Assembly (NCBI GenBank): GCA_030248195.1
Contig: JASAND010004045.1
Coordinates: 1-64,000, forward strand
Origin: Trissonchulus latispiculum
Lineage: Eukaryota; Nematoda; Enoplea; Enoplida; Ironidae
DNA length: 64,000 nt
Reading direction: 5' to 3'
In this document: positions 21,084-31,392 of the stretch, in pieces
How positions within the stretch are numbered: position 1 is the stretch's first letter
Layout: the number at the start of each line of letters is the position of its first letter
Made by a program: the position numbers and the translations under genes
The notes under the pieces: model-generated
The model's input: only the letters and a program-made list of their open reading frames with translations
Told to the model about the DNA's origin: nothing
Databases searched by the model: none

Positions 21084-22741
21084 ACTCTTATCTATTATAC
21101 ACTCTTGATAACACACATTTAACATTAAAAATTTTAACGTCTGATAAAATTTCCAGATAAACGAGTTTGAATCCAGTAATAATAGAAGTTAAAGTTTCCA
21201 TCCTGAAATAAAATTACTTCAGCGATTGGAAACACTCACAACCAAGAAAATCGTACCAACCGTGATGTGAATTTTCAACCGGCCATAAATCTCCCAAATC
21301 CGCTGGATAGGTTTTGAGAAATTGATGCTCAAATAGTTCTTCGACGAAATAACTTAGTTTTCTAACAGGTTCTTAATGGCAGGAAACTTAAAGAACTAGT
21401 TGACATGAGTGACGTTTTACTTACTGACTAGAGATATTCCATTAAAGTGAATTAATAAAATGAAAAATAAAGTGATCCTATTTCCACCAAATAAACCAGT
21501 CCCAGGGTGAATAATTATCTGCCTATACACCCAACAACCCTTATTTTTCTTTTGGTTTAAAATTGTATACTGAAATTTAATCTTAAATATGTAATTTTAA
21601 AATTTCATTTATTTAAAATTTAAAATACGTCTCAGTCTTAATGAGTGCCAAAATGATGATGGAAACTCGTGAAAAATTGATCAAATGTTGTTCAGTTGGA
21701 TCAAATTTAATACAGAAAGTGATACCTTTAAATTCTTGGGCCGGTTTCGTTTTATGCAGAAACAAAGAGCATGCACGTGGCCTGAAAATAATTCGTCAAC
21801 AGTGTCAGGTGACCCACCCAGACACACAGACCTGTTCACGAACCCGGCTCTGCCACACATTTGTCGAAACATTGAGACCTAAGGTGCCAGCGCGCACAGA
21901 GTTTTAGCTTCAAAAATGATACGAAAATTATTTCTTCAATGCGGGCAAAAACATTTTAGAAATGTTAGATTCGGTAAGGTTATGGTTTTTCAAGTTTAAA
22001 CTAGCATCATAGGTTAACGCAGGCGGGTTTGGGAAGGGGTTCAAGCCATCTGTTCCATCCCGGACAAGGTACAAGCCCTATCTCCGTCAGGAAAAGGGTA
22101 AGGAAAAATTACTAAGGAGTAAACAAAACTGGCCGGAAAAACTTAGATTTTACACTCAAATTTTATACCGTTTCCGGCGTTGCCGGAATTGTTTAGATAA
22201 TGCTCTTTCTTAAGTTTTCGTAAAATTGGCCTAAATTTTGAATGAATTTTTTCTAAAAACTGAAGATTTGGTTGGGAATTATGAGAAAATCGCAAATAAA
22301 ATCAGTATTAATATATCGAAACTTTTCGTTAATTTATTCTTTAGGCACAAGCTCCCTGGAAAATTTCAGTACAAGGTACAAGCCCCTTTAAAATTTTCTT
22401 GAAACAAGCCATCCCACGATTCGACCCTTTATTAATGTATGGCTAACACTGTTCAATAATTATAAAAGCAACAACAAAGCAAACTTTTGTGTGTAACCTA
22501 ATATGACATCTTTGTATGGTGCAACAGCGCATGTATATGTCGTGGTCTTTTTTACGAACTTGGTCTTTTTGCGAAGTGCCCGGTCACATTGAGAACTTAG
22601 TTCGAACTATACTCATTTCTGCTACCAGCCCCATCTTTTCGCGAAAAGACCAAGCGAGTAAGTAAAATTATTGCATTATCTATGAAAACTGATTTAGTTA
22701 TGATGGTAAATTTATGGGGTCTAATCCATATTAGCAAAAAT

Positions 22742-23127
22742 TAGTTTTTAATTGTGACTATGACAAAGTCTACGTTGGCCAAACAAGCAGACCTATGAGT
22801 CAAAGAATGAAAGAACACAAGAAAGCATTTGAGGAAGGTGAACTACACCAGAATGCAAAATATTCACTGAAATTTTCGCAAAGATTAAATCAAACCTCAC
22901 AAAACTTCACAAAAATACGAAAGAAAACCAATCATGCATAAGCAATTGAAGGAGAAAAAAGGCGCGCAGCGTACTCAAGTAACAACAAAACTAGACTGAT
23001 AATGACGCAACCAAATTTGATAGAAAGCGATATTAGCTACATAAGTGAACCGAGGTTCACACACAGAAGCATAATTTATGTTGAGTGTGATAGCACTCAG
23101 ATAGCATTTAAAACTAATTTAGAGTAG
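22742..23127 (+). pseudogene. GIY-YIG endonuclease fragment, Penelope-like element
   Basis: The + frame from about 22742 reads FNCDYDKVYVGQTSRPMSQR then MKEHKKAFEEGE, the core of a GIY-YIG nuclease (the second motif YVG, followed by QTSRPM and the conserved Arg and His of R-x-x-EH). A TAA ends this run near 22940, and the frame resumes with EGEKRRAYSSN up to a stop at 23125-23127. GIY-YIG domains of this type form the C-terminus of Penelope-like retroelements, where they nick target DNA. No reverse transcriptase was seen. Copy 2 of the duplication has lost the catalytic core, so the remnant predates the duplication. Confidence 0.65.
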
Positions 23128-23403
23128 AAAATCTCAGAAGTATTCCACATATTACAAAAAATTGTAAAAGAAACTGTAATTAACTTGTTACTCACTTCTT
23201 CAGCACTATATTACAAAGCCATTTTACCGGTAACTATGTGCGATTATCACTTAGGCCTCACCCAAGAATGAAGCAACAGCACAACTGCTCTATACGTAAG
23301 CAAATCAGCTAAGCTAGCACGTTGGAATACTTAAAATACCTTTTATGCAATTAAGATATAAAGGGAAGCACTTGTCCATCTACCACAAACTGCCTAGTCA
23401 TGC

Positions 23404-23665
23404 TGCCAGGAACCTATTTTATATACATTACATTTGTTACATTGCAACTACAATACAATAACACAATACAATAATACTACAATAATTGTGTTTTATACAT
23501 TGCAACGTAAGTTACATTACAATGTAGAAGTTTTCACAATGCTTTGAATAGGTTGGAAATGTAGTTACATTGCAGTTACAGTATCCCAGTTCCATAATAG
23601 TATTTTAAGCATTTTACATTACATTGCATTGCATGGTTAGTACTGCATCGCGTTGGTAGTGGATA
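23404..23665 (+). repeat. TACATTG-motif block upstream of kringle gene 1
   Basis: Starts CCAGGAACCTATTTTATA and contains repeated ACATTGCAACTACA / TTACATTACAATG motifs like those at 1258-2105. Paired with 35806-36037 in copy 2. Lies about 300-550 bp upstream of the start codon, so it could contribute to regulation, but nothing shows this. Confidence 0.5.
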
Positions 23666-23890
23666 ACTAATTTTAGGATGTTTCACATTAAACATCTAAA
23701 GTACCTTGCTTTCCATAAAATATTTACTGCAGTAGCCAATCCTATTAGCATCAGCTTCACTGATATTTGCTAGATATTTCCAGCCTAGTTCTGTCTTACC
23801 TTGTTTTCACACGTAAACTAATCCTACATCGGCTAAAATGAAATGAACAGAAAATTCAACAATGATCCTCCAACAAGCTGCTGTGATTCC

Positions 23891-23897
23891 TATAAAT
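23891..23897 (+). promoter_or_regulatory. TATA box of kringle gene 1
   Basis: TATAAAT in the context CCTATAAATACC, 68 bp before the ATG at 23959. Transcription would start near 23920, leaving a 5' UTR of about 35-40 bp. Identical in gene 2. Confidence 0.75.
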
Positions 23898-23958
23898 ACC
23901 AGTCAAAATCGAAGTCCAAATCATATTTGCATACTGCAGTTTTCCAAGAACAGCAATC

Positions 23959-26344
23959 ATGATGCTACCAGTGTTGGCACTAAGTCTGCTGGCGATGACT
24001 TGGGCTAATGGTAAATTGTGGTTGTTTTAACAGCTCCGTAAGCAACTCTAGCTTGCGCTGATTAGCTTACACTTTCATGAGAACCCTGTATAAAATGTAA
24101 ACCTTAGCGAGCTACCATTTAAAATGAAAAACTGATGATTTTCTCGCAGATTTCGGTCATCAGAAAGCCGTGGAGTTTTAACAGCATGATGAGAGGGGTA
24201 TACTGTGCCAATAACGAGAATTTGCTTTTAGGAATTTAGCTTTTTGGCAAACATTTCTTAAAAATGCGAATTTATGTTATATACTTGTTAACGTTAATTC
24301 ATGCTTATGGTACAAGCCCCTCGAAAATTTGGATTAAAGGTACGAGCACCATCAAAATTGTCCTGGGACATGCCCCTTCCCAGGATCTTATGTTAACGCG
24401 TGTTTTTATAGTATCGTAATAATAATTATTGTGAACTACAGATTGTTATGATGCTGAAAGAAAATGTTGGAGAAACTCAGACTTCTGTCAGGGTCTAAAC
24501 ACGTACGAAGGGAACCAAGCCGCAACAGTCAGTGGATTGCCATGTCAAGCATGGTCAGCACAAGAGCCGCACAAACATGAAAAAGGAACATTCTACGACC
24601 ACAACTTCTGCCGCAATCCTGACCATTCTGATGCACCCTGGTGCTATACAAAAGACGTAAACGTTCGTTGGGAGTACTGTTTTCCTCCATGTGGCGGTGA
24701 CCCGGAACCATCACATCCACCTCGTAAGGTTTAGTCTAATTAAGTATGATTTTAGCTGGAAAAATATTTACCAATAGGCCAGCGTTTGGTATTTACTTAA
24801 GTGCCAGTTTAGTTTATCTTGGATTATCTGTGTTAGTTTAGTTGTGTCAGTTTAGTTAGGCTATACTAATTTTAGCTAGTCACGAATGCGGTTTATGCAC
24901 GGATGTTCAACTTATTCGAGCTAATAGAGGAAATCCACCTGACCACATGGCTGCAACAACAAACAGAGAAATGGCAGAAAAGGGTTATGGTAATCAATGG
25001 GGATACGGCTATGGATACTGTACTACCGCTCCTGTTCCAGGACTTGACATGATTCCTTTGTACCGTGCGTATAGTAACGATCTGAACGATTACTGGAGCT
25101 CCACAAATAAACAAGAACTACTAGATGCAGCTGATAAAGGGTAATGATCAGTAGTAAAGATTCCTAACGAAGTCGCTCGCAATCGTCTTTCATCCAAGTC
25201 AACTTTCTTGTAATAGAGTTGTGGTGTAGACTTAGCCAGGTTTTAGTTTGTAGATCAATTCTATTGGCTACAACCTTCGATTAAGGGTTCCGGTGACCTA
25301 CGGGGAATTTGAAGCCAAATAAAAATGAAATATCTTTGTTATTACTATGTTTAAATAAGCTAGCTCTACATGCTACTGTTTCGTGTTTACGTGCTGTTTG
25401 ATGCAGATGCATAAACTTATTTCAGTTATAAAATCGATAAACATCCTCAATGTTTTGTTTTGCGGAGTCACAAAGGCGTCCCAGCTGATAAATGGACTCC
25501 CGTATATCAATTCTATAATGAAGACCTCAAAGACAACATCTTGATTAAGGGAAATTTTCAGAAAAATTCCTTGCACCGTCATGCAGGGTGGAAATTCCAA
25601 GGCTTCGATTTTTATGTCTTTCGTAACCCTGAAACAGCCTGTGTAGACTTTCCTGTTGAAGAACCAGGTAAGTGTTACTGTAACTCTTGCTGATGCCGCC
25701 TTCTCAAACTCACTAGTTTTGCAAATTCCGCAACACAACATTAGCATCAATAATATCGACCAAATATAGCGTTGTTAAGATGCACATACACCATGTTCTT
25801 TACGACTTAGCACTGAGTCAGGAAAGAAGTGGTGACTATTTCTATCGTGCAAGAATTATTTTTATTTTCAGAATGCAATTTGATCATGCTAAATTCGGGA
25901 TGGTCTGGTGGTGGTTACGTTCAGACCTGGGACATGGACTATTTCACCGACCCCGGTCAAACAGAGTACGGTGTTTTCAAACAGCTTGGATACTGCAACA
26001 CTGGGCCAATTCCTGGAGTGCAAATGGCGAAGCTGCAAAAATACCACAACGGGGAAAAGCACTCTACAAATCTGGGCACCACCGATGAAGCTGACCAAGA
26101 TTTGCGCAGCAAAGGTTATCATAGAGATATTGATCTTTGCTACGTCATCACTGATCCAACCGGCTTAACGGAAGGTCTCTACAAGCCAGTTTACTTGGTT
26201 GAATATCCTCCGGTTAATGGATACTACTATACCTCGGACAAGGCCGATTACGATTACCGACTCGCAAATCATGCCAACAATTTTAAAGCCAAGGGTGGCG
26301 GTGTAGTCTTCTATCTTTATGTCAACAAGAACCAATGTAAATAA
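23959..26344 (+). CDS. Secreted kringle plus DUF5648-like repeat protein, gene 1
   Basis: Five coding exons with GT-AG introns: 23959-24010, 24442-24723, 24876-25140, 25426-25667, 25872-26344 (437 aa). Residues 1-17 are a signal peptide (MMLPVLALSLLAMTWAN); a second ATG at 23962 is equally usable. Exon 2 is one complete kringle: Cys 33, 52, 74, 85, 97 and 101 with CQAWSAQEPH, CRNPD and PWCYT, plus two extra Cys (19, 26). Exons 3-5 hold six repeats recalling the DUF5648 repeat (PLYRAY...DYWSSTN...GY). Repeats 1-3 (exons 3-4, 112-280) and 4-6 (exon 5) form two homologous modules: GYCTTAPVPGLDM aligns with GYCNTGPIPGVQM. The protein is probably extracellular and may bind protein or glycan; the role is unknown. 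No protease domain is attached, unlike plasminogen-type kringle proteins. Confidence 0.9.
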
Positions 26345-26428
26345 AAATTGGCTGTGTATCAACGGAAACTCAATTGACGTAATGATTGTTGTTGTAACTG
26401 ATACGGTTCATTTTGTTCGTGTTCAAGA

Positions 26429-26434
26429 ATTAAA
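26429..26434 (+). terminator. Poly(A) signal of kringle gene 1
   Basis: ATTAAA 85 bp after the stop codon. The aligned position in gene 2 is the canonical AATAAA, so gene 1 carries the weaker variant. An AATAAA also overlaps the stop codon itself (26340-26345). Confidence 0.5.
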
Positions 26435-26790
26435 CTGCATAGAGCATTTGAACGTCTATTTTCTGTTTCACTCAGTCTGTGTTTGAGCTTCTAGCTTAAC
26501 TACTTCATTCATAGCAGTTCGCGAAAAAGCATCGGAAAACATTTTAAAATATATTCCACCTATACAATATGGTGCACTCAAAATGTTGAAAGCATTTCTA
26601 TGCAAGACTCAGGAAAGTAATTTCCACTGGGGCAATTTTCTTTTGTTACTATTTTATGGTCAAGCAAGACTTTGTACGTTTAGGTATAAGCTCCTTAAAA
26701 GTAAGAAGTTACAGGCTTGTGATTCGTTTATTCGCTTACTAGTACAGTTACCATTACAGATATACAGAACAGAAGGATTTCTCACACGTT

Positions 26791-27164
26791 ATTAGAAGGT
26801 AGAACGTTTCAGCTTTGACGGCTCCTTTGATGTCTTATGGCTCAAAATAGACATAGCTGAAAAGTTTCAGTTCACGATTGAAGATTGCAGCAAACGACTG
26901 ACTGCCTATCCCGGAGTCGTTTTAGCTCTGAAGTATTAACCAAACAACGGTATTAATTTGCCATATAAGTCAACCCCGAATTTTGCTGCCTTTCTGTCTC
27001 CACATCACCTCGAAAGACAAATCATAGAGGTTTTCCAACTTAGAACCTGAATATCGCTGTCACCGTTTGATTTCGAACTCTAATATTTTGTCTTGTTTGT
27101 GAGAACATATGTATCTACGTGTGGAAATCCGTGACTATCGAGTTTGACCCTAAGTGACTGCCCC
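26791..27164 (+). repeat. Dispersed repeat with CCCCTTAA end, copy 2
   Basis: From about 26850 it matches 17165-17510 (CCCGGAGTCGTTTTAG, CACCGTTTGATTTCGAACTC) and ends GACTGCCCC at the TTAA that borders the next element. Confidence 0.6.
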
Positions 27165-28552
27165 TTAAGGTGCTGGTTTCCTTTCGGATATTTTTGACCA
27201 ATATGGCCTAATCCTTCACGTAAGTAGCTAAAATTTAAGAAATAGCCTATTTCCGTGATTTTTAACATTCTGGGACCAGTTTCATATTTTTTGGGCGAAA
27301 AGATAAGAACGTCTTGGTTTTTGGCAAAAGCCTCCCAGTAGGTAGACCAGACTTGGGATTGGTTGTTATGGCTGGAACGAAGACTCCAGTGGTTAAGTCA
27401 GTATAAGCAAAAAACCATTTTGGGAATCAAAAAATCCAATTTTTGAGTAAATTTGTTTTTACAAAATTACTGCCAAATCTTATGGACAATTTTGGTCCAA
27501 TATTATTCAATCGATACACAGTCTGATTGCACGTTTAGCTGAAGTTCTTTGGTTTAAGCTAGACCTTGGCAAAAAACCCATGTTGGCAAAACTGCGATTA
27601 TTTTGTTTTGAACATCGATTTCACAAAAACTACTCGACGGAATCCGTGGATTTTTGGCAGAGTAGAAATTCGCACTTCTGCGGTGGGCACGTTTTCTTAG
27701 TTTGAGCTAAAACGTTGAGAGTAGCAACAAAACTCAACGCGAAGTTGCGAAATTTCGTGTTACCGTGCTTTTGGCCGATTTTCTCGACCGTTAAGACCTG
27801 CTGAGCCCAATCCAGAAAAATGTCCCTCGGCCCCCATGTCTTCCATATCCTGGCACATAAACAGCTTTTGGCCGATTCTACAGTTGTGAGAAATCGATGT
27901 TCAAATATTTTTGGTCTTCTATAGTTAGGGACTGTGCCAAAAATCAAGCGAGTATTGGACCCGTAACTCGCTTTTCTAAAACCGTGTTTTCTGTTTAATC
28001 AAAGCGCGTTATTACAGCATTAACCGTGCTTTGCTTCTATCTGCTGTTTAACTTGAAATATTTTATGCATAGCTGCGGTTCCGGCCATGAAAAAGCAAAA
28101 AGTAGAAAGCGCTTTTTTAAAAGGAAATGGGTGTAGCAAAGAGCGTACACGGTAGCACCTAAAACAAGTTCCGAAACCGCATTACGCTCCCATAGTATTT
28201 TGACACAGTCCCTTAGCCGTTTTAGAGATTGTTAGGAGCAGCTAGGCTTATAAGCAACGTATGCCGTTAAGCTATTTATTTACTAACAATGAACTGTAAA
28301 GAATGAAAGTATAGGATTGATTCTCAGAAAAGATTCAAACTTTTTCTTCAGTCTTTGTCACTACAGCCGTTATGCCAGAAAGGTTTTACTAATTTTTTTG
28401 CTAATTTGGCTGGTTTAGTAAGCTCACGTGAATGCCCTGACTAAAAGCTTTAAAACGGTATATAAAGCTCTTTCCAACTCCCAAAATTTCGAAAGTTATT
28501 GCGTTTTAAAATCAGCACAAAAGCATTACACAAAAGGATACCACCACCTTAA
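27165..28552 (-). mobile_element. TTAA-site element, copy D
   Basis: Bounded by TTAA at 27165-27168 and 28549-28552 with inverted ends GGTGCTGG and CCACCACC. It is the reverse complement of the copies at 42163, 44754 and 48320, sharing phrases around TATGGCTGGAA and TCGATTTC. It is longer than they are because a 285-bp MITE sits at 27928-28212. TTAA targets are the hallmark of piggyBac-type transposons; no transposase is encoded. Confidence 0.7.
27928..28212. mobile_element. MITE with GGGACTGTGCC termini and TTA target
   Basis: The terminal inverted repeats are GGGACTGTGCCAAAA and TTTTGACACAGTCCC, flanked by TTA at 27925-27927 and 28213-28215. The 3-bp TTA duplication and GGG start are those of PIF/Harbinger MITEs. 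It is nested in TTAA-site element D; the corresponding position in the other copies is uninterrupted. Confidence 0.75.
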
Positions 28553-30060
28553 GAACACTACCAGACTTTCATCCAGACCAAACTTAAGCCTAGTTCACAG
28601 CCATCAAGTCAAGTCAAGTCACGTTACGCCACGTCCAGTTAAAGGCAAAATCAAGCTAAGTCAAGTCAAAGCAAGCGAGAGCATTCACAACAGAAGTCAC
28701 AATGCTCCGCCCACATAAGAAGTTTACGAATCAAGTCGCAACCATTGCGATTTAGTTACCTCCACATTTTTGCTCCACGTTTTGTGAAATTAAAGATGAG
28801 TGCTTAGAATAATAAAATGTTTAGTTTAAGAAATTAAAGCATTTAAAAACAAGTAAAAGAAAACTCTAAATCTAAGTCTGCCAAACTATAAAAATCTGTT
28901 AATCAAAAGAATGACTTTTTAAAATTTAATTTTTACAGCTGAAGCTTTTATTTCAATTTCAATTTGTTTTCTACAATCAAAGTAATCTGAATAGTATCAG
29001 TAGAGCTGTTTTCCTTAGCAGCTTTTTCATACACAGAATAAACAAGTAGTGCCCAAAACGGGCAAAATTCCTGAGCTGAGAATTGTCTGAATTTTGCTTT
29101 CCTATTGTGGGATATTATCCATTGTATGAGTAAATTACACTGCGCAACAGCGCAGCAGTGTGGCGCAGAAGCGCATTGTTCTCATAAAGTTAGCGCAACA
29201 GTACGTCTAAATTATTGAATGTCCAAGAACGCAAATGCTTACTTATGCGTGAATGATAAAGCTGATTTCTTTTCTGGGCTAGCTTCAGCAGTAGTTTTGC
29301 AACTATAAAAGGAACCTTCGCAGAGAATTGAGGGCAGTTGTGTCAATTTTTGGTTGGGGAGAAGTCGGGTTTTGTTGGGTAGGGTTTTGTCAAAGTTGGG
29401 CTCTCGAAGTTTAGTAGGTTTTGCCAATATTGTATTTTGTCTTTAAGCGATGATCTGAAATAGTTTTTCTTGTTCTATTCAAGTTTGTCGTAACTCTTGC
29501 AAAGTAAAGTCACGTTATGGTTTTCTTCTTTTCTAAGTTATCTTAGGGCTCTCTTTTTTATTCGAATCCATCAGTTGCTCTACATTCTCCAAGAGATTCT
29601 ACATCTAGGCATCACACACCGAGCACGAGCCGAGCAATCGTTTATTATAAAGTATTCTTTTTACTAGGCGAGCTACATGACTTTCCTACACTATTGTTTG
29701 TAAACTAATGAGTGCCAAGTGTTTTGTGACTACTGTAACTATTATCCACAAGTAATGAGAGTGGGTGGAACAGCTAGCTGTCTTTGCTTTTCGCTTGTAA
29801 TATCCACTGGCATGCCACTGTAAAGCCCCTTCCAATTGCACAGTTATCCGGTTTGCTGCGACATGCCTTCCTTCCAAAGTTTTAAACGCCTTTTACCCTG
29901 GCAGACTTCTTGTGCCTTTGAGCTAGCTTGATTGATGATTGCTTGAGAGATTTAAAATCCTTGAAATATGCATTTTTACCAAATCAAGGCAAACAGGAAA
30001 TAAATGCTTGACTAAATAATTGAGAAGATCTAGTCGGCACCGGAATAACTTTTCGAACTC

Positions 30061-30648
30061 CTGGGGGCAGTTTCATAAAACTTTTTATTTACTAGACTCG
30101 ACTACTCGCATACTCTAGTAGTCGAGTCAAGTAGCTAAACTGTTTCATAAAACTTTCCCCTTCAAGCGAGTGCTCGCACTAGATTTGCGAGTCAAGTAGA
30201 CTGTCTAGTGGGAGTGAATATAATCGGGTTCCACTAGTACTTGTTTCATAAAACTGCGGTTGTTGCAGGTGTACTCACAACTAGTAGCCCTCTAGTTCAC
30301 TAGTGAATTTTGACTAAAGAACTCGCACAAATACTGTTTTAAATCACACGCAGTTAACGATTTTTTGGAGAAATTTTAAGGCATGAAGTAGTGTCTTTGA
30401 TTGATATTGTGTTTAAATTTCAACTCAATTGCTCTAACATTAAAGAAGATACAATCATTTTGAAGAATTGCCTTTCCTTTCGAAAAGTCTGGAGCTAGCA
30501 ATCTTGCAGCTCGCACTAGCAGTGCTAGCTTATTCCTGTCGAGTTCCTCAAAAGTTTTATGAAACACTTTCACTTGCTAGTTGCACTAGTCTTGCGAGTA
30601 CTTGCATGCTAGCACTCGCATGCAAGTAAAGTTTTAATGACCTCCTGC
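30061..30648. mobile_element. Element with GTTTCATAAAACT and ACTAG/CTCGC motifs
   Basis: Left end CTGGGGGCAGTTTCATAAAA; right end about 30620-30648, TAAAGTTTTAATGACCTCCTG, roughly its inverse. GTTTCATAAAACT or its reverse occurs at 30070, 30150, 30243 and 30553, with many CTAGT and CTCGCA repeats between. No target duplication was identified and no coding region. Confidence 0.5.
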
Positions 30649-31178
30649 TGTTTTCAAGCCCAGCTGCTTATTCACTATAAACGTCTACTTTAACACCAAC
30701 ATTGTGTAGCCTTATTTCGGCGAAAACTAATTTGCATATTGTGCAAGCAAAAAATAGTGCCTAGTGTAAAGATATGACTGTTGTCAGTAAAAGATTAGAT
30801 TAAATAAAAAGAAGAATTGCAGGAGTCGAGAGTGTGTGCATGTCGTACTCGCCTAGATCGCTTACCCTAAACAACTACCAAACGCGCCGGCAATCTAAAA
30901 AGTACCGTGAGTTTACTGTTCTTTAACAAAATATAGGTTTTACAAAAAATAAGCGAAAAACAAATTTCATAGTGCAAAAGAATAGGAAAATTTCAATAAC
31001 CAATATGCAACAAAACAAAACAAACAAAACACAAACCTACGATTCAACGGAAGAAAAGGGGTCAACCCCCAAAACTCCCAAAATAGCCGGCCAGGAACAC
31101 TTACAAAACCCAGACGAAACCCCGACCGTGCTCCGCCAAGTCATACATCAGACTGACTGGAATTTGCGCTCAATTTTA

Positions 31179-31392
31179 AGGTGCATTCATAGTCGCGAAC
31201 GCAGAGAGACGCGCGTCAACGCGCGTCGACGTGCGTAGACGCGCGTCGACGCCTCAGATTGTAACATGCCGTTTTAACCGTTTAAAAATAATTGTAGCGT
31301 ATTCATGCTCACGAACGCATTCAGACGCTTACGTACGCGCGTTGACGCGCGTCTACGCGCGTCTGCTTGCGTCTGGAACTATGAATGCACCT
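31179..31392. mobile_element. 214-bp MITE made of GACGCGCGTC motifs
   Basis: The termini AGGTGCATTCATAG and CTATGAATGCACCT are perfect inverses, flanked by TTA at 31176-31178 and 31393-31395. Each half is an array of GACGCGCGT(C/A) palindromes, CpG-rich against an AT-rich background. The TTA target indicates PIF/Harbinger. The + frame at 30972-31238 that runs into it is chance. Confidence 0.85.

Larger units (their letters stand above)
19523..26790 (+). repeat. Segmental duplication, copy 1 (with kringle gene 1)
   Basis: Aligns collinearly with 33470-41640: the shared start is a TTAATTAGC-rich block, the shared end lies beyond the 3' UTR. It covers about 4 kb of upstream sequence, the whole five-exon gene and 400 bp of 3' flank. 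Differences include an extra insertion here (19806-21083), about 120 bp at 22515-22640 and about 160 bp at 22777-22939 missing from copy 2, and large insertions in introns 3 and 4 of copy 2. Much of the upstream block is almost identical. Confidence 0.9.

Noticed and set aside
21641..21907. 88-codon + frame, repeated at 34306-34557
   Set aside because: It lies in the duplicated upstream region, differs in length between copies through a C-terminal frame change, and shows no domain or splice support.
24529..24720. Minus-strand frames over the kringle exon, duplicated at 37354-37596
   Set aside because: They are antisense to well-supported coding exons.
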